Positions 1-9,882 of a DNA stretch of 64,000 bases are shown here, piece after piece; position 1 is the first letter of the stretch, and each line of letters begins with the position of its first letter. The notes under the pieces were generated by a model. That model had not been told where the DNA came from. It ran no database searches and was given only the letters and a program-made list of their open reading frames with translations. This DNA comes from Tolypothrix sp. PCC 7712. Lineage in GTDB: Bacteria > Cyanobacteriota > Cyanobacteriia > Cyanobacteriales > Nostocaceae. The DNA is taken from assembly GCF_025860405.1 (NCBI RefSeq), contig NZ_CP063785.1:1612001-1676000 (forward strand), given 5' to 3'. Position numbers and translations under genes: made by a program.

Positions 1-2777
1 CGGATGGGATCGCCACCTGGGCCGGGTAGGATGTATTCGCCTTCTAAGCCTTTGAGTAGTCCACCGAGTTCGTTATCTGCACAAACTTGTTGTAAACAGA
101 ATTCCAAATACTCAAATAATGGTTTGAGTGCGGAGACATCAACTTTGTTATAGCCTGCTTGATGCAATGCTTCTACCCAAGGTTCTTTTTTGCCCATGTT
201 GAAGAAATTCAACCGGGAAACTAGGGAAACTCGACCTTCTGCGTCAGTTTGCGCTTTTACTAGGGCGCTAACTGCACCACGGGTAGCTAAGGTGATGTCT
301 TGCAATAGCTGGACATCTTCTAAAATCCCTTTGTCGTTATTGTGGTAAATATCGTCAATGTTACGCCCAATGCTATTGGCGATAATTCGGGGTAAGCTGA
401 GAATTTCTTCTTCTTGACGATCTAAGGAAGCAATGTTGACAAGAGTTGCGATCGCTTCTTCGGCTGTGGGTGGTTTACCAATGATATGCAATCCACAAGG
501 TAACAACCGCGATTCAATTTCCATTAGCTTGCGGTACACGCTGCCAACAATATTATCCCGTTCATCTTCGGTCATATCCTTGGCATCGGTTTCCGGTAAG
601 TCGATATCCTTATCCAGGTTCACCATCCGGCATTTATCCATGATGGAGTTAACAATGGGGATACCTCTTCCTGTATCTTTCAGGGTTTGGTAAGAAGCAA
701 TTAATTCGCTGAGTTCTTTTAAACCCTTGTATAAACCAGCATTTTCTGCGGGTGGTGTCAGGTAGGAAATTGTCTCGGCATAGCTGCGGCGCTTGGCGAT
801 TGTGGCTTCGCTGGGGTTATTGGCTGCGTAGTAATACAGGTTAGGAATTGTGCCAATTAGTTGGTCTGGATAACAATCGCCAGACATCCCCATTTGCTTA
901 CCAGGCATAAATTCCAGAGAACCGTGAGTACCGAAGTGCAGTACAGCATCAGCTTGCCAAACTTGCTCTAGGTAGGTGTAGTAAGCAGCAAAACCGTGGT
1001 GCGGGCTAGCAGAACGGGAGAATAACAACCGCATCGGGTCGCCTTCGTAACCAAAGGTAGGCTGAACACCGATAAAGACGTTACCGAAATGCTTACCATA
1101 AATCAGCAGATTTTGCCCATCGCTGTTGAGATGTCCGGGAGGTGCGCCCCAGTTTTCTTCTAGGCGTTGAGAGTAAGGTGTCAATGCTTCATATTCTGGC
1201 ACTGACATTTTATAGGCGATGTTCAGCTCTGGGCTAGCGTACTGTGCTTGAGCATCGTGGATGACTTCTTGCATCAGCGCTTCGGCGGATTCCGGTAATT
1301 CCGGTAAATCGTAGCCGTTATTTTTCAGCGCTTTCATCACCTCATAAATGGAACCGAACACATCTAGATATGCAGCAGTACCCACATTCCCTTTATCAGG
1401 GGGGAAACTGAAAACGGTAATGGCAACTTTTTTATCTAGTTTGGGTTTGCGGCGGAGATTTGCCCATTTTAAGGCACGTTTGGCGACTACTTCCACACGG
1501 TCTTGGAGTGCGATCGCTTTGCCAGTAGCACCATCTCTACCTGATAAAATAATCGGCTCAATTGCTCCATCCAATTCCGGTATGGCAATTTGCAAGGCTA
1601 CTTGAATTGGATGTAACCCTAATTCGCTATCCATCCACTCTTCCGTGGTTTGGAATACTAAAGGTAAGGCTACCATGTAGGGGCGATTTAAGCGCTTGAG
1701 TGCGTCAATAGCTTTGGGATGGTCTTGTCTAGCAGGGCCGCCTACCAAAGCAAACCCAGTCAAAGAAATTACCGCATCTACTAAAGGTGTATTGGTAGTT
1801 GGTTCGTAAAAGTAAGCATCCACAGGCTTGGAGAAATCCAGACCACCTGCAAATACTGGTAGTACTTTGGCTCCCAGGGATTCTATCTCCTGGACGATCG
1901 CTACATAATGGGCATCATCCCCTGTAACTAGGTGGGTGCGTTGTAATACCAAACCTACACAGGGTGCTAAAGGATCTTTGAGATTCTTGGAGATATCCTT
2001 ACGGGCTGTGTACCAATTGAGGTATTCTCTCACATCCTCAAACATACTCGGAGCCAGGGGATGCCAAATTCCCATATCTGGGTAAACTACTGGCGCTTCA
2101 TATGTTGTCGAAGGCAGATTGGCTTTATCTACACCTTTTAATACATATTTATCAGTCAGCATTAGCAAGAAGTTTTCCAGGTTTTCTGGCGAACCTCCCA
2201 GCCAATACTGAAAACTGAGCATGAAATTGCGAGCATCTTGTGCTTTGTCCATTGGCAGAAACTTCAGCACTTGTGGCAAGGTTCGCAGCAATTTCAACAT
2301 CCCGTCTTGGAAGCCTGCACCGGATTTTTCTTTGCGCTTCCGCATGAATTGCGCGATCGCACTCTTGGATTGACCCAATTGTGCCAGAGAAAAGCTGCCC
2401 ATTTTGTTGAGGCGCATAACTTCTGGCATCGAGGGGAAGACAACAGCAACATCTAAGCGATCGCGATGTGGTTCTACGGCTGTTACTACTTTCTGTGCTA
2501 AGTCTTCAATAAAGATCAGTGAGGCAATAAATATATTGGCACTCTCAATCTCCCGTTTGAACTCCTCGTAGTTCTCTGGATCTCGGAGTTCCTCAATCAA
2601 GTACCCGCTGATTTCTATCGCTAGGTTGGGATTATTGGCGTTAATTGTGCGGACAGCTTGCGACAATGCACTCTGGTACTGGGACTCAAGCACGACATAG
2701 ACCACCTTGATTAAATTACGTCCGCGTAAATTATCAGGCGCAATATGTCTGATGGTGGACTTGACGTGGGTGAACAT
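1..2777 (-). CDS. chlH: Magnesium chelatase subunit H (5' two-thirds; 3' end outside window)
   Basis: Large porphyrin-binding subunit of Mg-chelatase, which with ChlI and ChlD inserts Mg2+ into protoporphyrin IX at the first committed step of chlorophyll synthesis. The minus-strand frame is open from the ATG at 2777 to the window edge, about 925 codons of a protein usually near 1,330 residues. The N-terminus reads [20 protein letters not shown], and the N-terminal ChlH domain followed by the CobN/Mg-chelatase region is recognisable (for example [13 protein letters not shown] and [19 protein letters not shown]). A purine-rich ribosome site (GAGGAAGC) lies just before the ATG. The upstream 530 bases hold no gene, so chlH has its own promoter region. 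No frameshift was seen in the part read. Identification is secure; the C-terminus cannot be judged. Confidence 0.95.
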   Translation of the reverse strand, partial: MFTHVKSTIRHIAPDNLRGRNLIKVVYVVLESQYQSALSQAVRTINANNPNLAIEISGYLIEELRDPENYEEFKREIESANIFIASLIFIEDLAQKVVTAVEPHRDRLDVAVVFPSMPEVMRLNKMGSFSLAQLGQSKSAIAQFMRKRKEKSGAGFQDGMLKLLRTLPQVLKFLPMDKAQDARNFMLSFQYWLGGSPENLENFLLMLTDKYVLKGVDKANLPSTTYEAPVVYPDMGIWHPLAPSMFEDVREYLNWYTARKDISKNLKDPLAPCVGLVLQRTHLVTGDDAHYVAIVQEIESLGAKVLPVFAGGLDFSKPVDAYFYEPTTNTPLVDAVISLTGFALVGGPARQDHPKAIDALKRLNRPYMVALPLVFQTTEEWMDSELGLHPIQVALQIAIPELDGAIEPIILSGRDGATGKAIALQDRVEVVAKRALKWANLRRKPKLDKKVAITVFSFPPDKGNVGTAAYLDVFGSIYEVMKALKNNGYDLPELPESAEALMQEVIHDAQAQYASPELNIAYKMSVPEYEALTPYSQRLEENWGAPPGHLNSDGQNLLIYGKHFGNVFIGVQPTFGYEGDPMRLLFSRSASPHHGFAAYYTYLEQVWQADAVLHFGTHGSLEFMPGKQMGMSGDCYPDQLIGTIPNLYYYAANNPSEATIAKRRSYAETISYLTPPAENAGLYKGLKELSELIASYQTLKDTGRGIPIVNSIMDKCRMVNLDKDIDLPETDAKDMTEDERDNIVGSVYRKLMEIESRLLPCGLHIIGKPPTAEEAIATLVNIASLDRQEEEILSLPRIIANSIGRNIDDIYHNNDKGILEDVQLLQDITLATRGAVSALVKAQTDAEGRVSLVSRLNFFNMGKKEPWVEALHQAGYNKVDVSALKPLFEYLEFCLQQVCADNELGGLLKGLEGEYILPGPGGDPI

Positions 2778-3308
2778 GCTTCCTCGGCTCCTTTGATGCG
2801 CGTTCTCTACTAGAAGTTCATCACGGCTGATGCTGCCGTTTGTAACTTCAATTTATTTTTACGAATATGAATTTTTTTTATCAGAAAACGCCTACCAAAT
2901 GGTAGTTTTGTCGTCTAACTGACACAAAACGATAAACATAATGACATATTTCTTTGCAGATATTGCTTTTACATGTGAGTGTTTGCTACACTGATTGTTA
3001 AAAAATGTAAAGCAATACCTGAGCGGCACTAATTATTGAGTCGTGGAAGTGCTTGCTATTTAACTATAGAGCCATCTTATTAATATCATTTTAAATCACT
3101 ATCTTTCAGACAAAAATTTATTTTTTCCGCAAGCGATCGCAAAGAATTTAGAGAATTGTAGTCTCTAGTACAGAATTTATGCTTGACTAACATTAAATCG
3201 CGCAGAATTAGCAGCAATTTCTTTTATAAATCACTTATATTTGTGCTAATAAAAATTTCCTGTGTTAGCTTTCAGCTTGTGCTACCGTGAAAGCGATCGC
3301 CAAAATAT
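2778..3308. other. Intergenic spacer upstream of chlH
   Basis: AT-rich, 530 bases, with two HIP1-like GCGATCGC sites (near 3133 and 3293) and no credible reading frame. It must contain the chlH promoter and leader, but no specific operator was recognised. Confidence 0.5.
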
Positions 3309-3911
3309 TTACCCTTCCTGCACCATCCAAACCAACATCCCCAATAATATTTCCACAGGGGGAACAGTATAATCATGGAAATCAATAGTCAGTGTTTGTT
3401 CTTCTAACTTTAAAAATCGCCAAGCTGTGCCGCTGCTAACACTGCCATAAATTGCTTTAGTTGGTATATTATTAGCATCATTGAATTTTTGTGCCGCAAT
3501 CATTTCTGCTGCACATTGCCCTAAACCAGGTTTTAAATCACCTTTTTTCGCTGCAATAATTACGATTACAGGTGCTTCAATAAATATTTGTTCGGGTGAG
3601 CGGCTAATCAAAAAATCACATACTCCACTTAAACCCAACTCAGGTGCTACAGTAAAATCTTCACCCGAAAAAAAGCTGATTTTACGTTCTAGAATTTTCC
3701 TAACTTCTACAAGGATAGGACTAATAATTAACTCAGAGCGAGCTTTTTCTGAACCAGTCGCTGTTGCTAAGGGTAGCCCTTCGCTTAATGCTTCTTTGAG
3801 GTAAGGACTAGGTTCTATCGGCTGGGTTTCGGGTAAAAAGCGTACACCTTCAACTGTAGTTAAATTAAAGTCGCGTTTGACTTTTGATAGTGAGAAGTCG
3901 CTATAAGACAT
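3309..3911 (-). CDS. Cyanobacterial restriction-endonuclease-fold-like hypothetical protein
   Basis: About 200 residues, resembling a family of paralogous cyanobacterial proteins with a PD-(D/E)XK nuclease-like core. The pattern here is D99 in GVCDFLISRSP, then IEAPVIVIIAAKK (112-123) and GLGQCAAEMIAAQ (129-141). As I remember the family, the second segment usually reads V-E-A-K; here the acidic position is Ala120 (codon GCA, one base from GAA), so a catalytic acid may be missing. No signal peptide or membrane segment. I chose the ATG at 3911; a TTG two codons upstream is the alternative. The gene stands alone between chlH and a desaturase-like gene. The biological role is unknown and the fold assignment is inferred from pattern only. 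Confidence 0.6.
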   Translation of the reverse strand: MSYSDFSLSKVKRDFNLTTVEGVRFLPETQPIEPSPYLKEALSEGLPLATATGSEKARSELIISPILVEVRKILERKISFFSGEDFTVAPELGLSGVCDFLISRSPEQIFIEAPVIVIIAAKKGDLKPGLGQCAAEMIAAQKFNDANNIPTKAIYGSVSSGTAWRFLKLEEQTLTIDFHDYTVPPVEILLGMLVWMVQEG

Positions 3912-4606
3912 TATCAAGAAGTATTAGTTTAAAATTATTGATCCTATCGTAGCTATAGCTAAATACAGTTCAGTTAAGAAAATTAATTGATAACAAAACC
4001 AAAAAACTATTACAACAAGGCAAAAGTAAAAAGTGAGCCAGTGCGGTGGACGGGTTCCCAAGGCACTCCGTTGGGCGGCTTTGCCGACTTGAAGGAAGTG
4101 CCGTCGGCATAAAGCAACTGGCGAACTCCGCAGGAGTAAAAAGTAAAAAGAAAGAATACTTATACTGCCAGATTTTTCCCCATTTCAAATGGGTGGTTTA
4201 TTTACGCTGTGCTGTACTAGTTATTCAACAAAAAACCGAACAATAATTTTGGAGGGGGTTTGGGGGACGCAACCGTCACCCAATCGGGGGTTTGGGGGAG
4301 AATCCCCCAATTGAGCTTGCTTCTTTAATAAGTGACAAATCAATGGCTAATAAGCTTAACCCAAGCGTATCGTGCTATTGCTGTTTTGTGATCAATAGTA
4401 GCTAAAAGCGGATTTAATCTCACAATCTCAAAAATCTTCAAACAAACGGATATATGAAAAAAGCCTGCAAATACAGGCTAAAAATTCTGATTTTTCGTAG
4501 TTTGCAGAGATTCCCTAATTCAAATTCATACGCGAAACTCCCTCTCTTACCATTTTCCCTTTCCCTATTCTTCTTCAGAGTAATTTTTACCTAAACCCTA
4601 CCTTAG
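3912..4606. other. Intergenic spacer with repeat debris
   Basis: About 690 bases without a convincing gene. It holds a segment with short inverted GC-rich words (4040-4135) of the kind scattered through Nostoc genomes, and at 4250-4320 a G-rich direct repeat in which GGGGGTTTGGGGGA occurs twice. Short frames on either strand here have no ribosome site or family resemblance. Confidence 0.45.
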
Positions 4607-5113
4607 CTAGATGCGTGAGTAACGAAACCTAATCCTCAACAGACGTAGACAACGCAACCACAGCAGCGAAGGTTGCTCAAAGAAAGTGAAAATATCACCG
4701 AAACCTTGGTTTGTTTTTTGATGGTGTAGCCAATGTCTCTCAGGAGTGGTGATAAATAGAATTTGGCACAAAATAATTATAGGTTTTGGAGTTTCCCAAG
4801 CCAAAACACTTATGTGTCTCCACCAAACATGAAACTGTCCCAAAAGTAGCCCAGAAATTACACCAATTGGAGAGAAAGACCACAAAATTACTGCCATGAT
4901 TAAATATGGCAAAGCCCCCAGCACACCATCTAATAAAACTTCAGGATTTAAAGTCAAAATTGCATAGTGGCGGAAATCTTTCTTCCAACAATGATGCGTT
5001 TTTAGGTGGAGGCTACCAAAAACATGCTCGGGTATGTGATAAACGAAAGTTGAAAGGAAATCACCAAAAAATAATAATAGCCAAGCAACAGCGATAGCCT
5101 CAAGCATTTGCAC
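4607..5113 (-). CDS. Membrane fatty acid hydroxylase/sterol desaturase-like protein
   Basis: 168-residue integral membrane protein with the histidine boxes of the fatty acid hydroxylase superfamily (di-iron, O2-dependent hydroxylation or desaturation of lipids). Histidines visible: H26, H30, H36, H40-H41 and H49 (first cluster), H95 and H100 (HVWWRH), and H127-H130-H131 (ERHWLHH). Hydrophobic stretches at about 5-25, 66-92 and 111-122 would anchor it in a membrane. A strong GAGGAG ribosome site precedes the ATG at 5113. It is shorter than sterol desaturases (usually 250 or more) but similar to short cyanobacterial homologues. Divergent from the HAD gene across a 555-base spacer. Substrate unknown; a carotenoid or fatty acid substrate is equally possible. 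Confidence 0.75.
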   Translation of the reverse strand: MQMLEAIAVAWLLLFFGDFLSTFVYHIPEHVFGSLHLKTHHCWKKDFRHYAILTLNPEVLLDGVLGALPYLIMAVILWSFSPIGVISGLLLGQFHVWWRHISVLAWETPKPIIILCQILFITTPERHWLHHQKTNQGFGDIFTFFEQPSLLWLRCLRLLRIRFRYSRI

Positions 5114-5668
5114 TCCTCACATCTAGTTAAGAAAACTCCAAAGAACAAACTGCACATCTCATACTTGAGATGTAGATGCTACTCACGCAAGCTACAGAAA
5201 CATGATAGTTACTTAAAAATAGGTAACTACTAGTTTTGATTGTTTGCACAGTGTTACTAATTAACTTCGCAACACAGCGTTATCTGATTTTTTGATAGTT
5301 TTGTCTGTCTCAACTGCATTTTGCTTTTCTCAAAAGACATGCACGAGAAGCTGCAGTTTTATGCATTTAATGCTCTATAGGCATTGCACACTAACTGCTT
5401 AAAACCTGTCACCTGGATTTTTGGTCTGAGTATATGATGCTTATACATCTAAAGCTCTATCGGATTTACGTATTTTAGCATGTTGACCCCATAATCTTCT
5501 TATGAAGGCTTCCACCATTAGCAAAGGTTGAGTTAAAATCGGTAAAAATTTAGGTTAAGGCGTTGTCTTACCGCTTTTTTGTGAAGCTATTCGGTGGTAA
5601 CGCAGATGATTACGGAATTTGATTAGTAACAAACTTGTAAATCCTCTAATTAATCCGGAGCAGATTAC
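5114..5668. other. Divergent promoter region
   Basis: 555 bases between the divergent hydroxylase-like gene and HAD gene. AT-rich, no gene, and no operator recognised. It should hold promoters for both neighbours. Confidence 0.4.
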
Positions 5669-6367
5669 GTGATTAATTTTAACCAGTACAAGGTTTTAAC
5701 TTTCGACTGCTATGGCACTTTAATAGATTGGGAAAGTGGTATCTTAGCCGCATTTAAGCCACTTTTGACTAACCACAAACAGAATTTAGATGATGAAACA
5801 ATTTTGCAGCTTTTTGCACAATTTGAGTCAGAAATTCAAAAAGGAGAATATCTCACATATAAAGAAGTTCTGAGAAAAGTAGTTGAAAGATTGGGTGAGC
5901 AACTTGGTTTTAAACCCAGTGATGAAGAATTATACTCTCTTAGCAATTCAATTAAGAATTGGCTACCTTTCCCAGATACTGTAGAGGCATTAAAATCTCT
6001 AAAAAACCAGTTTAATCTGGCAATTATTTCTAATGTAGATGACAATCTATTTGCTGATTCTGCAAAACATTTAACAGTTGATTTTGATTGGATAATTACA
6101 GCAGAGCAGGTAAAAAGCTACAAACCTGCTCTCAATAACTTTAGAGCCGCAATCGACAGAATTGGTCTACCTAAGGAACAAATATTGCACGTTGCTTGTA
6201 GCGTTTATCATGACATTATTCCAGCCCAATCTTTAGGAATCTCAACAGTTTGGGTTAACCGCAGAGCCGGGAAAGAAGGTGCTGGTGCTAACTTACCAGT
6301 AGTTGCTCAAGCTGATTTAGAAGTTCCAAATTTACAAACCCTAGCTAATTTAAGTATGAGTAAATAG
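5669..6367 (+). CDS. HAD-superfamily hydrolase, haloacid dehalogenase type II-like
   Basis: 232-residue cytoplasmic hydrolase. The motif I nucleophile loop is FDCYGTLIDW with Asp13; motif II is the Ser of AIISNVDD (about residue 118); motif III Lys is in KSYKPALNNF; the acidic motif IV is VYHDIIPAQSLGI. This pattern matches HAD subfamily IA, and the whole sequence resembles proteins annotated as L-2-haloacid dehalogenase type II, although true dehalogenase activity is not implied. The start is GTG at 5669 with CCGGAG eight bases upstream. It stands alone; the insertion sequence downstream begins 27 bases after its stop, so any terminator may have been displaced. Substrate unknown; a sugar-phosphate phosphatase is a reasonable alternative. 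Confidence 0.85.
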   Translation: MINFNQYKVLTFDCYGTLIDWESGILAAFKPLLTNHKQNLDDETILQLFAQFESEIQKGEYLTYKEVLRKVVERLGEQLGFKPSDEELYSLSNSIKNWLPFPDTVEALKSLKNQFNLAIISNVDDNLFADSAKHLTVDFDWIITAEQVKSYKPALNNFRAAIDRIGLPKEQILHVACSVYHDIIPAQSLGISTVWVNRRAGKEGAGANLPVVAQADLEVPNLQTLANLSMSK

Positions 6368-6388
6368 AGAGCGATCGCAGTCAATAAT

Positions 6389-6394
6389 TAACTA
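6389..6394 (+). repeat. Target-site duplication TAACTA, left copy
   Basis: TAACTA immediately before the left inverted repeat of the insertion sequence. The identical hexamer follows the right inverted repeat at 8067-8072. Confidence 0.75.
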
Positions 6395-8066
6395 GGGCTT
6401 GCTGAAAAAGTCATTCCAAGGCAAGAGAAAAATTGACTCAGTAGTCAGGGAAGAGCAAATATAAGTTTTTGTTGTCTGCAATCAAACGGAACATCACTTT
6501 TGCTAATAAAAGAAGTGAAAAAAGATGTAATGTTGAAAAATTGGCATAAAAATTCCCAAAAAAGCCGTGAAACAAGGGTAGAAAGATTCATGACTAAAAA
6601 AGTAATAGCAATAGCAGTGACAGAGGTATGAGGAAGTTTAGCCATGACTCTACCCAAGCTAAATCTTCGTTTACCTTGTCCGAATTTACCCTCAATAGAG
6701 TTACGAATTAGCTCATCTTCTCGTGCTTGTTTCTTTTTTTCAGGACTGACATTTTTAGGTGGTCTCCCTAAAGGTGGCCCACTAATTCTAATTCCTCTTT
6801 CTTGACACCAAGAGCGGTTGTCTCTAGTGCGATAAATTTTATCAACATGAACTGATTGAGGATAATACCCGGTGTAGTTTTTGTAGGCTTCTACTTGTGA
6901 TTTTAAGTCGCCTGATTCGTTAAAATTATCCCAACTAATATGGTCTAAAAATACATAGCCATCATAGCAACTAGCTGAAAGCTTTGCCCCAAACTCTACT
7001 TTTTTTCCAGCTTTACCACGGACTATCGGACGAATGTGTGGTTGATTTAAACTGACAATACGGTCTTCTATACTAATTTTTTTATTTTCATATAACCAAA
7101 GTTGTTGACGATAAATTTCTGCTACTACCAGTAATTTCTTATATTGCCTATTACTCAGGTTGAAGAGTGACGCACCTAACTCCATTAGCTGCTGAATGTG
7201 AACTAAATTTCTTTTGATATATTGTAGTTGCCGTTTAATGGCTTTCCTTCTTTCTTTAATGGTCGGTTTTCTTTTTTTGGCTACCAATAAGTAATTCTTT
7301 CTAGCTATATTTCTATAGGTTCTCGGTTTTTTGATACTCTTTAACAAGAGGGAGTTATATAAAATATCTATAATTGTTTCTGTATGCTTTCTGGCTTGAT
7401 TTAATAATCCTAAGTCTGTGGGATAACTGATATCCGCTGGCGCACAACTCGCATCTAATATTAATTTTCCCCGATTGGTCGGCTCATTTTTTAAATCCTC
7501 GGTTTCTGACTTTTTTGATTTTACTTCTACCTCCTCTTTACTTTCTAACACTTGCTTGACTATTTCTCGATTCAGTTTGTTAACTAATTTTATATCTATT
7601 CTTTCTCTAAAGTGAACTAACATTGACGCATCAAATGGGGCATTATTGCTATAGCAAGACATTCCTATAAAGTATTGCAGATAGGGATTCTCCCTAATTT
7701 GCTCTACTGTCTCCCTATCACTTATGCCTAGTTTTTCTTTAATTATTAATGCCCCTAATGCCATCCTAAATGTTTTGGCTGGCGCGCCCATTTCTGCTGA
7801 AAATATTGCTGCGTACTCTGCTTCAAATTCTGACCAAGGTATCATCTCCGCCATGATTACCCAACGGTTATCTGAGGCTAGTTTTCCCCCAAAGGGTAGT
7901 TCAAAGTCTTCTGCTGCTGTTTCTTGCTTTTGCGCTTTTCGATACATATCAACGCAACTTGCTACAAGGGTTTTTACTTACTTTATCCTTTTTCCTTGCA
8001 CTTTATTCTCTTTTGTCCCCCCAAATCTCTTGATTTATCTAGGTTTTTTGTTTATTCTGCAAGCCC
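6395..8066 (-). mobile_element. Complete insertion sequence, IS1182/IS5-like, 1,672 bp
   Basis: The left end begins GGGCTTGCTGAAAAAG and the right end, read inward, begins GGGCTTGCAGAATAAA, giving an imperfect inverted repeat whose outer nine bases are identical. It is flanked by the 6-bp direct repeat TAACTA. It carries one intact transposase gene. Because the TA next to each terminus is shared by the repeat and the flank, the exact border could shift by two bases, but the hexamer duplication supports the coordinates given. The intact ends, intact duplication and uninterrupted transposase suggest recent arrival. Confidence 0.85.
6445..7947 (-). CDS. DDE transposase of the 6395-8066 insertion sequence
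   Basis: 500-residue transposase. An N-terminal DUF772-type domain (residues about 40-115; AKTFRMALGALIIKEKLGIS and the PFDASMLVHFRERI segment) is followed by a DDE catalytic domain. The likely triad is Asp of LILDASCAP (about 165), Asp of VHVDKIYRTRDN and Glu of RNSIEGKFGQGKRRFSLGR. A basic linker (about 220-255, rich in Lys and Arg) lies between. These features match the IS1182 group and related IS5-type elements. No stop or frameshift was seen. It is the only gene in the element. The start at 7947 fits family length. Confidence 0.9.
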   Translation of the reverse strand: MYRKAQKQETAAEDFELPFGGKLASDNRWVIMAEMIPWSEFEAEYAAIFSAEMGAPAKTFRMALGALIIKEKLGISDRETVEQIRENPYLQYFIGMSCYSNNAPFDASMLVHFRERIDIKLVNKLNREIVKQVLESKEEVEVKSKKSETEDLKNEPTNRGKLILDASCAPADISYPTDLGLLNQARKHTETIIDILYNSLLLKSIKKPRTYRNIARKNYLLVAKKRKPTIKERRKAIKRQLQYIKRNLVHIQQLMELGASLFNLSNRQYKKLLVVAEIYRQQLWLYENKKISIEDRIVSLNQPHIRPIVRGKAGKKVEFGAKLSASCYDGYVFLDHISWDNFNESGDLKSQVEAYKNYTGYYPQSVHVDKIYRTRDNRSWCQERGIRISGPPLGRPPKNVSPEKKKQAREDELIRNSIEGKFGQGKRRFSLGRVMAKLPHTSVTAIAITFLVMNLSTLVSRLFWEFLCQFFNITSFFTSFISKSDVPFDCRQQKLIFALP

Positions 8067-8239
8067 TAACTAAAAAATATTAATTTAAGGTAAGGTGTTT
8101 TATGCCGTAGGCTAACGCACCTGAATTTTTGATTCTGCGTTGGTGCGTTGCGCTGCGCGACAACACAACGCCAGTTTGCTCAAGTCGGGAAACCCGCCCA
8201 CGCAACTGGCTCCCCTACATCATATAACTTTCAATTCTT
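8067..8239. repeat. Target duplication right copy plus repeat-rich spacer
   Basis: TAACTA at 8067-8072 is the right copy of the duplication. The rest (8100-8215) is made of short GC-rich inverted words (such as TGCGTTGCGCTGCGCGAC) typical of dispersed Nostoc intergenic repeats. No gene. Confidence 0.45.
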
Positions 8240-8869
8240 TTATAATGTGAACCAGCTTAACCAAGCATCCCAATTTTGCACAATAGCTGCAAACTCTGCA
8301 TAACCTGCGGCTCTGGGATGCGCGCCATCATTAGCTTTGGCTTCAGCTAACCAAATAGATGAATTAACTAAAGTAGAAAACACATCCAGATAAGGAATAT
8401 CAAGTTCACGACAAACTAAAGCAAACTGCTGAGATTGATGAGCAATTTGTTGGTTTCTCTGTTCTTGATTTTCATCTCCACAAGGTGGTGGCCCTACCAT
8501 TAAAACCGGGTAAAGCTGCTTGGCTTCAGTTAAAATAGCGCGAGTATTTTCGAGAGATTCTGTTAAGTCAATTCCTTGCTGCTTACCAGCCCATCCCGAA
8601 TCATTGACCCCAAAAGAAAATACAACTCGACCGTCATATTCCGAAGCCAGGCGATAAGAAACTTCTTGTCGCCAACGTTGCTTAAGAAATCGGGTAGTTT
8701 CCGTTCTCACGCCTAAATTATAGTAAGTAATCTCATATCCTCTTTGATGAGCACCAGCACATACTCTACCTGTCCATCCTAGAAAATCAGGATCGCCTGT
8801 GCCATTAATAAAAGATTCACCGACGAAACAGATGCGGATTTCTCTTGGTTCGGATTGAAATTTTGACAT
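8240..8869 (-). CDS. SGNH/GDSL-family hydrolase
   Basis: 209-residue esterase/lipase-type hydrolase. The nucleophile elbow of block I is GES (17-19) in ICFVGESFINGTGD, block III is GVND (87-90), and the catalytic Asp-His pair of block V is D181 and H184 in NDGAHPRAAGY. These are the four signature blocks of the SGNH fold. No signal peptide, so it probably acts in the cytoplasm. It lies downstream of the Rubisco operon on the same strand but beyond a clear terminator, so it is probably a separate unit. The substrate (lipid, acylated sugar or thioester) cannot be deduced. Confidence 0.85.
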   Translation of the reverse strand: MSKFQSEPREIRICFVGESFINGTGDPDFLGWTGRVCAGAHQRGYEITYYNLGVRTETTRFLKQRWRQEVSYRLASEYDGRVVFSFGVNDSGWAGKQQGIDLTESLENTRAILTEAKQLYPVLMVGPPPCGDENQEQRNQQIAHQSQQFALVCRELDIPYLDVFSTLVNSSIWLAEAKANDGAHPRAAGYAEFAAIVQNWDAWLSWFTL

Positions 8870-8915
8870 TACCGTAGCGATGCAAAATCTGCAAATTATT
8901 TTAAATAAAAAGCAT

Positions 8916-8943
8916 AAAAAAAGAGGCAGATTATTCTACCTCT
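8916..8943 (-). terminator. Intrinsic terminator of the Rubisco operon
   Basis: Read on the minus strand: a 9-bp stem AGAGGTAGA / TCTGCCTCT (one G-T pair) with loop ATAA, followed directly by a run of T. It lies 58 bases after the rbcS stop codon. Confidence 0.8.
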
Positions 8944-9001
8944 CTGGGGGAAATCAATAAACTAAGTAATGATTTCCCGAGATTAATTCAGCTTGCAAGC
9001 T

Positions 9002-9331
9002 TTAGTATCTGCTAGGTTTATGAACGATAAAGCTGAGGATTTGGCACTGCTTGATGTTGTCAAAGCCTACTACACGGATGTAGTTGTTGGAATATTGAGA
9101 ACGGCAAGCTTGAACTTCGTTCAGTACTTCTTGAGTAGATTTAGCGCCGAACAAAGGTAGCTTCCACAATGTCCAATATAATTCGGTTGGCTCAGAGGTT
9201 TCGTTAAATTCAACTGCTGGAATGTAACCTTGTGCCAAGATGTACTGGATCTGCTTGGCAATTTGAGCGTCAGATAGGGGAGGTAGATAGGAAAGGGTTT
9301 CGTAACGGCGCTCTTTTGGTAAAGTTTGCAT
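9002..9331 (-). CDS. rbcS: Ribulose bisphosphate carboxylase small subunit
   Basis: 109-residue small subunit of form IB Rubisco, which caps the L8 core of the carboxysomal CO2-fixing enzyme. The sequence shows the typical start [20 protein letters not shown], the Y-W-T-x-W-K-L-P segment ([10 protein letters not shown]) and the conserved C-terminal region ending in FIVHKPSRY. Length is normal for cyanobacteria. It is the last gene of rbcL-rbcX-rbcS, 41 bases after the rbcX stop, followed by an intrinsic terminator. Confidence 0.98.
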   Translation of the reverse strand: MQTLPKERRYETLSYLPPLSDAQIAKQIQYILAQGYIPAVEFNETSEPTELYWTLWKLPLFGAKSTQEVLNEVQACRSQYSNNYIRVVGFDNIKQCQILSFIVHKPSRY

Positions 9332-9372
9332 AGCTGTTGATAATGGGTTGCGATTTTTACTAAGTTGATTGT

Positions 9373-9780
9373 CTAACTGGATAAGTTATCCAAGTTCGGA
9401 TCGGAGCTTGTTTGCTGTTCTGGTTGTAGACTGGGGTCTGATGTATCCATTTGAGTGATGCGTTCTAGATGCTGGCGACGCTGTTCCATATTGCCTTGCT
9501 GAATGCCAGTCCGAACCATTTCTGGTAAAAAATCTGTGATTTCTTCAGCAAGATGTTCTCTCACAGTCATAATCCGCAATGCCAGATCTGGCTTTTCCTT
9601 TAACAATTGGGCAATATATGATTCTCCATCCTGAACTTTGCCAGCAGAGAAGTTATGTAGCCAAATTGCCAATGGAGGATTAGTTTCGCCTAGCTGTGCC
9701 AGTACCGTCCTTAGTGCCTGATAAGTCAAGTAGCTTTGGATAGTCTTGGCTGTGTCTTTCGCAATTTGTTTTAGATTCAT
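9373..9780 (-). CDS. rbcX: Rubisco assembly chaperone RbcX
   Basis: 135-residue all-helical dimeric chaperone that binds the C-terminal tail of RbcL and promotes assembly of the L8 core. It begins [20 protein letters not shown], the family N-terminus, so I chose the ATG at 9780 rather than an upstream in-frame start at 9870 that would add 30 unrelated residues. The central groove-forming helices ([20 protein letters not shown]) are recognisable; the C-terminal tail after about residue 110 is Gln/Ser/Asp-rich and probably disordered. Its place between rbcL and rbcS is the standard cyanobacterial order. Confidence 0.96.
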   Translation of the reverse strand: MNLKQIAKDTAKTIQSYLTYQALRTVLAQLGETNPPLAIWLHNFSAGKVQDGESYIAQLLKEKPDLALRIMTVREHLAEEITDFLPEMVRTGIQQGNMEQRRQHLERITQMDTSDPSLQPEQQTSSDPNLDNLSS

Positions 9781-9882
9781 GCTTGACCCCAGCCTTAATA
9801 AAGTATGAAGTATGAAAGATAAAGGATGAAATAATTGAAGTAATTTAACTCCAGCCTCTATCCATACCACTTTCAGCCTTTA

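Noticed and set aside
9781..9870. 30-residue N-terminal extension of RbcX
   Set aside because: RbcX proteins start at [10 protein letters not shown]; the added residues are unrelated and lie in the rbcL-rbcX spacer.
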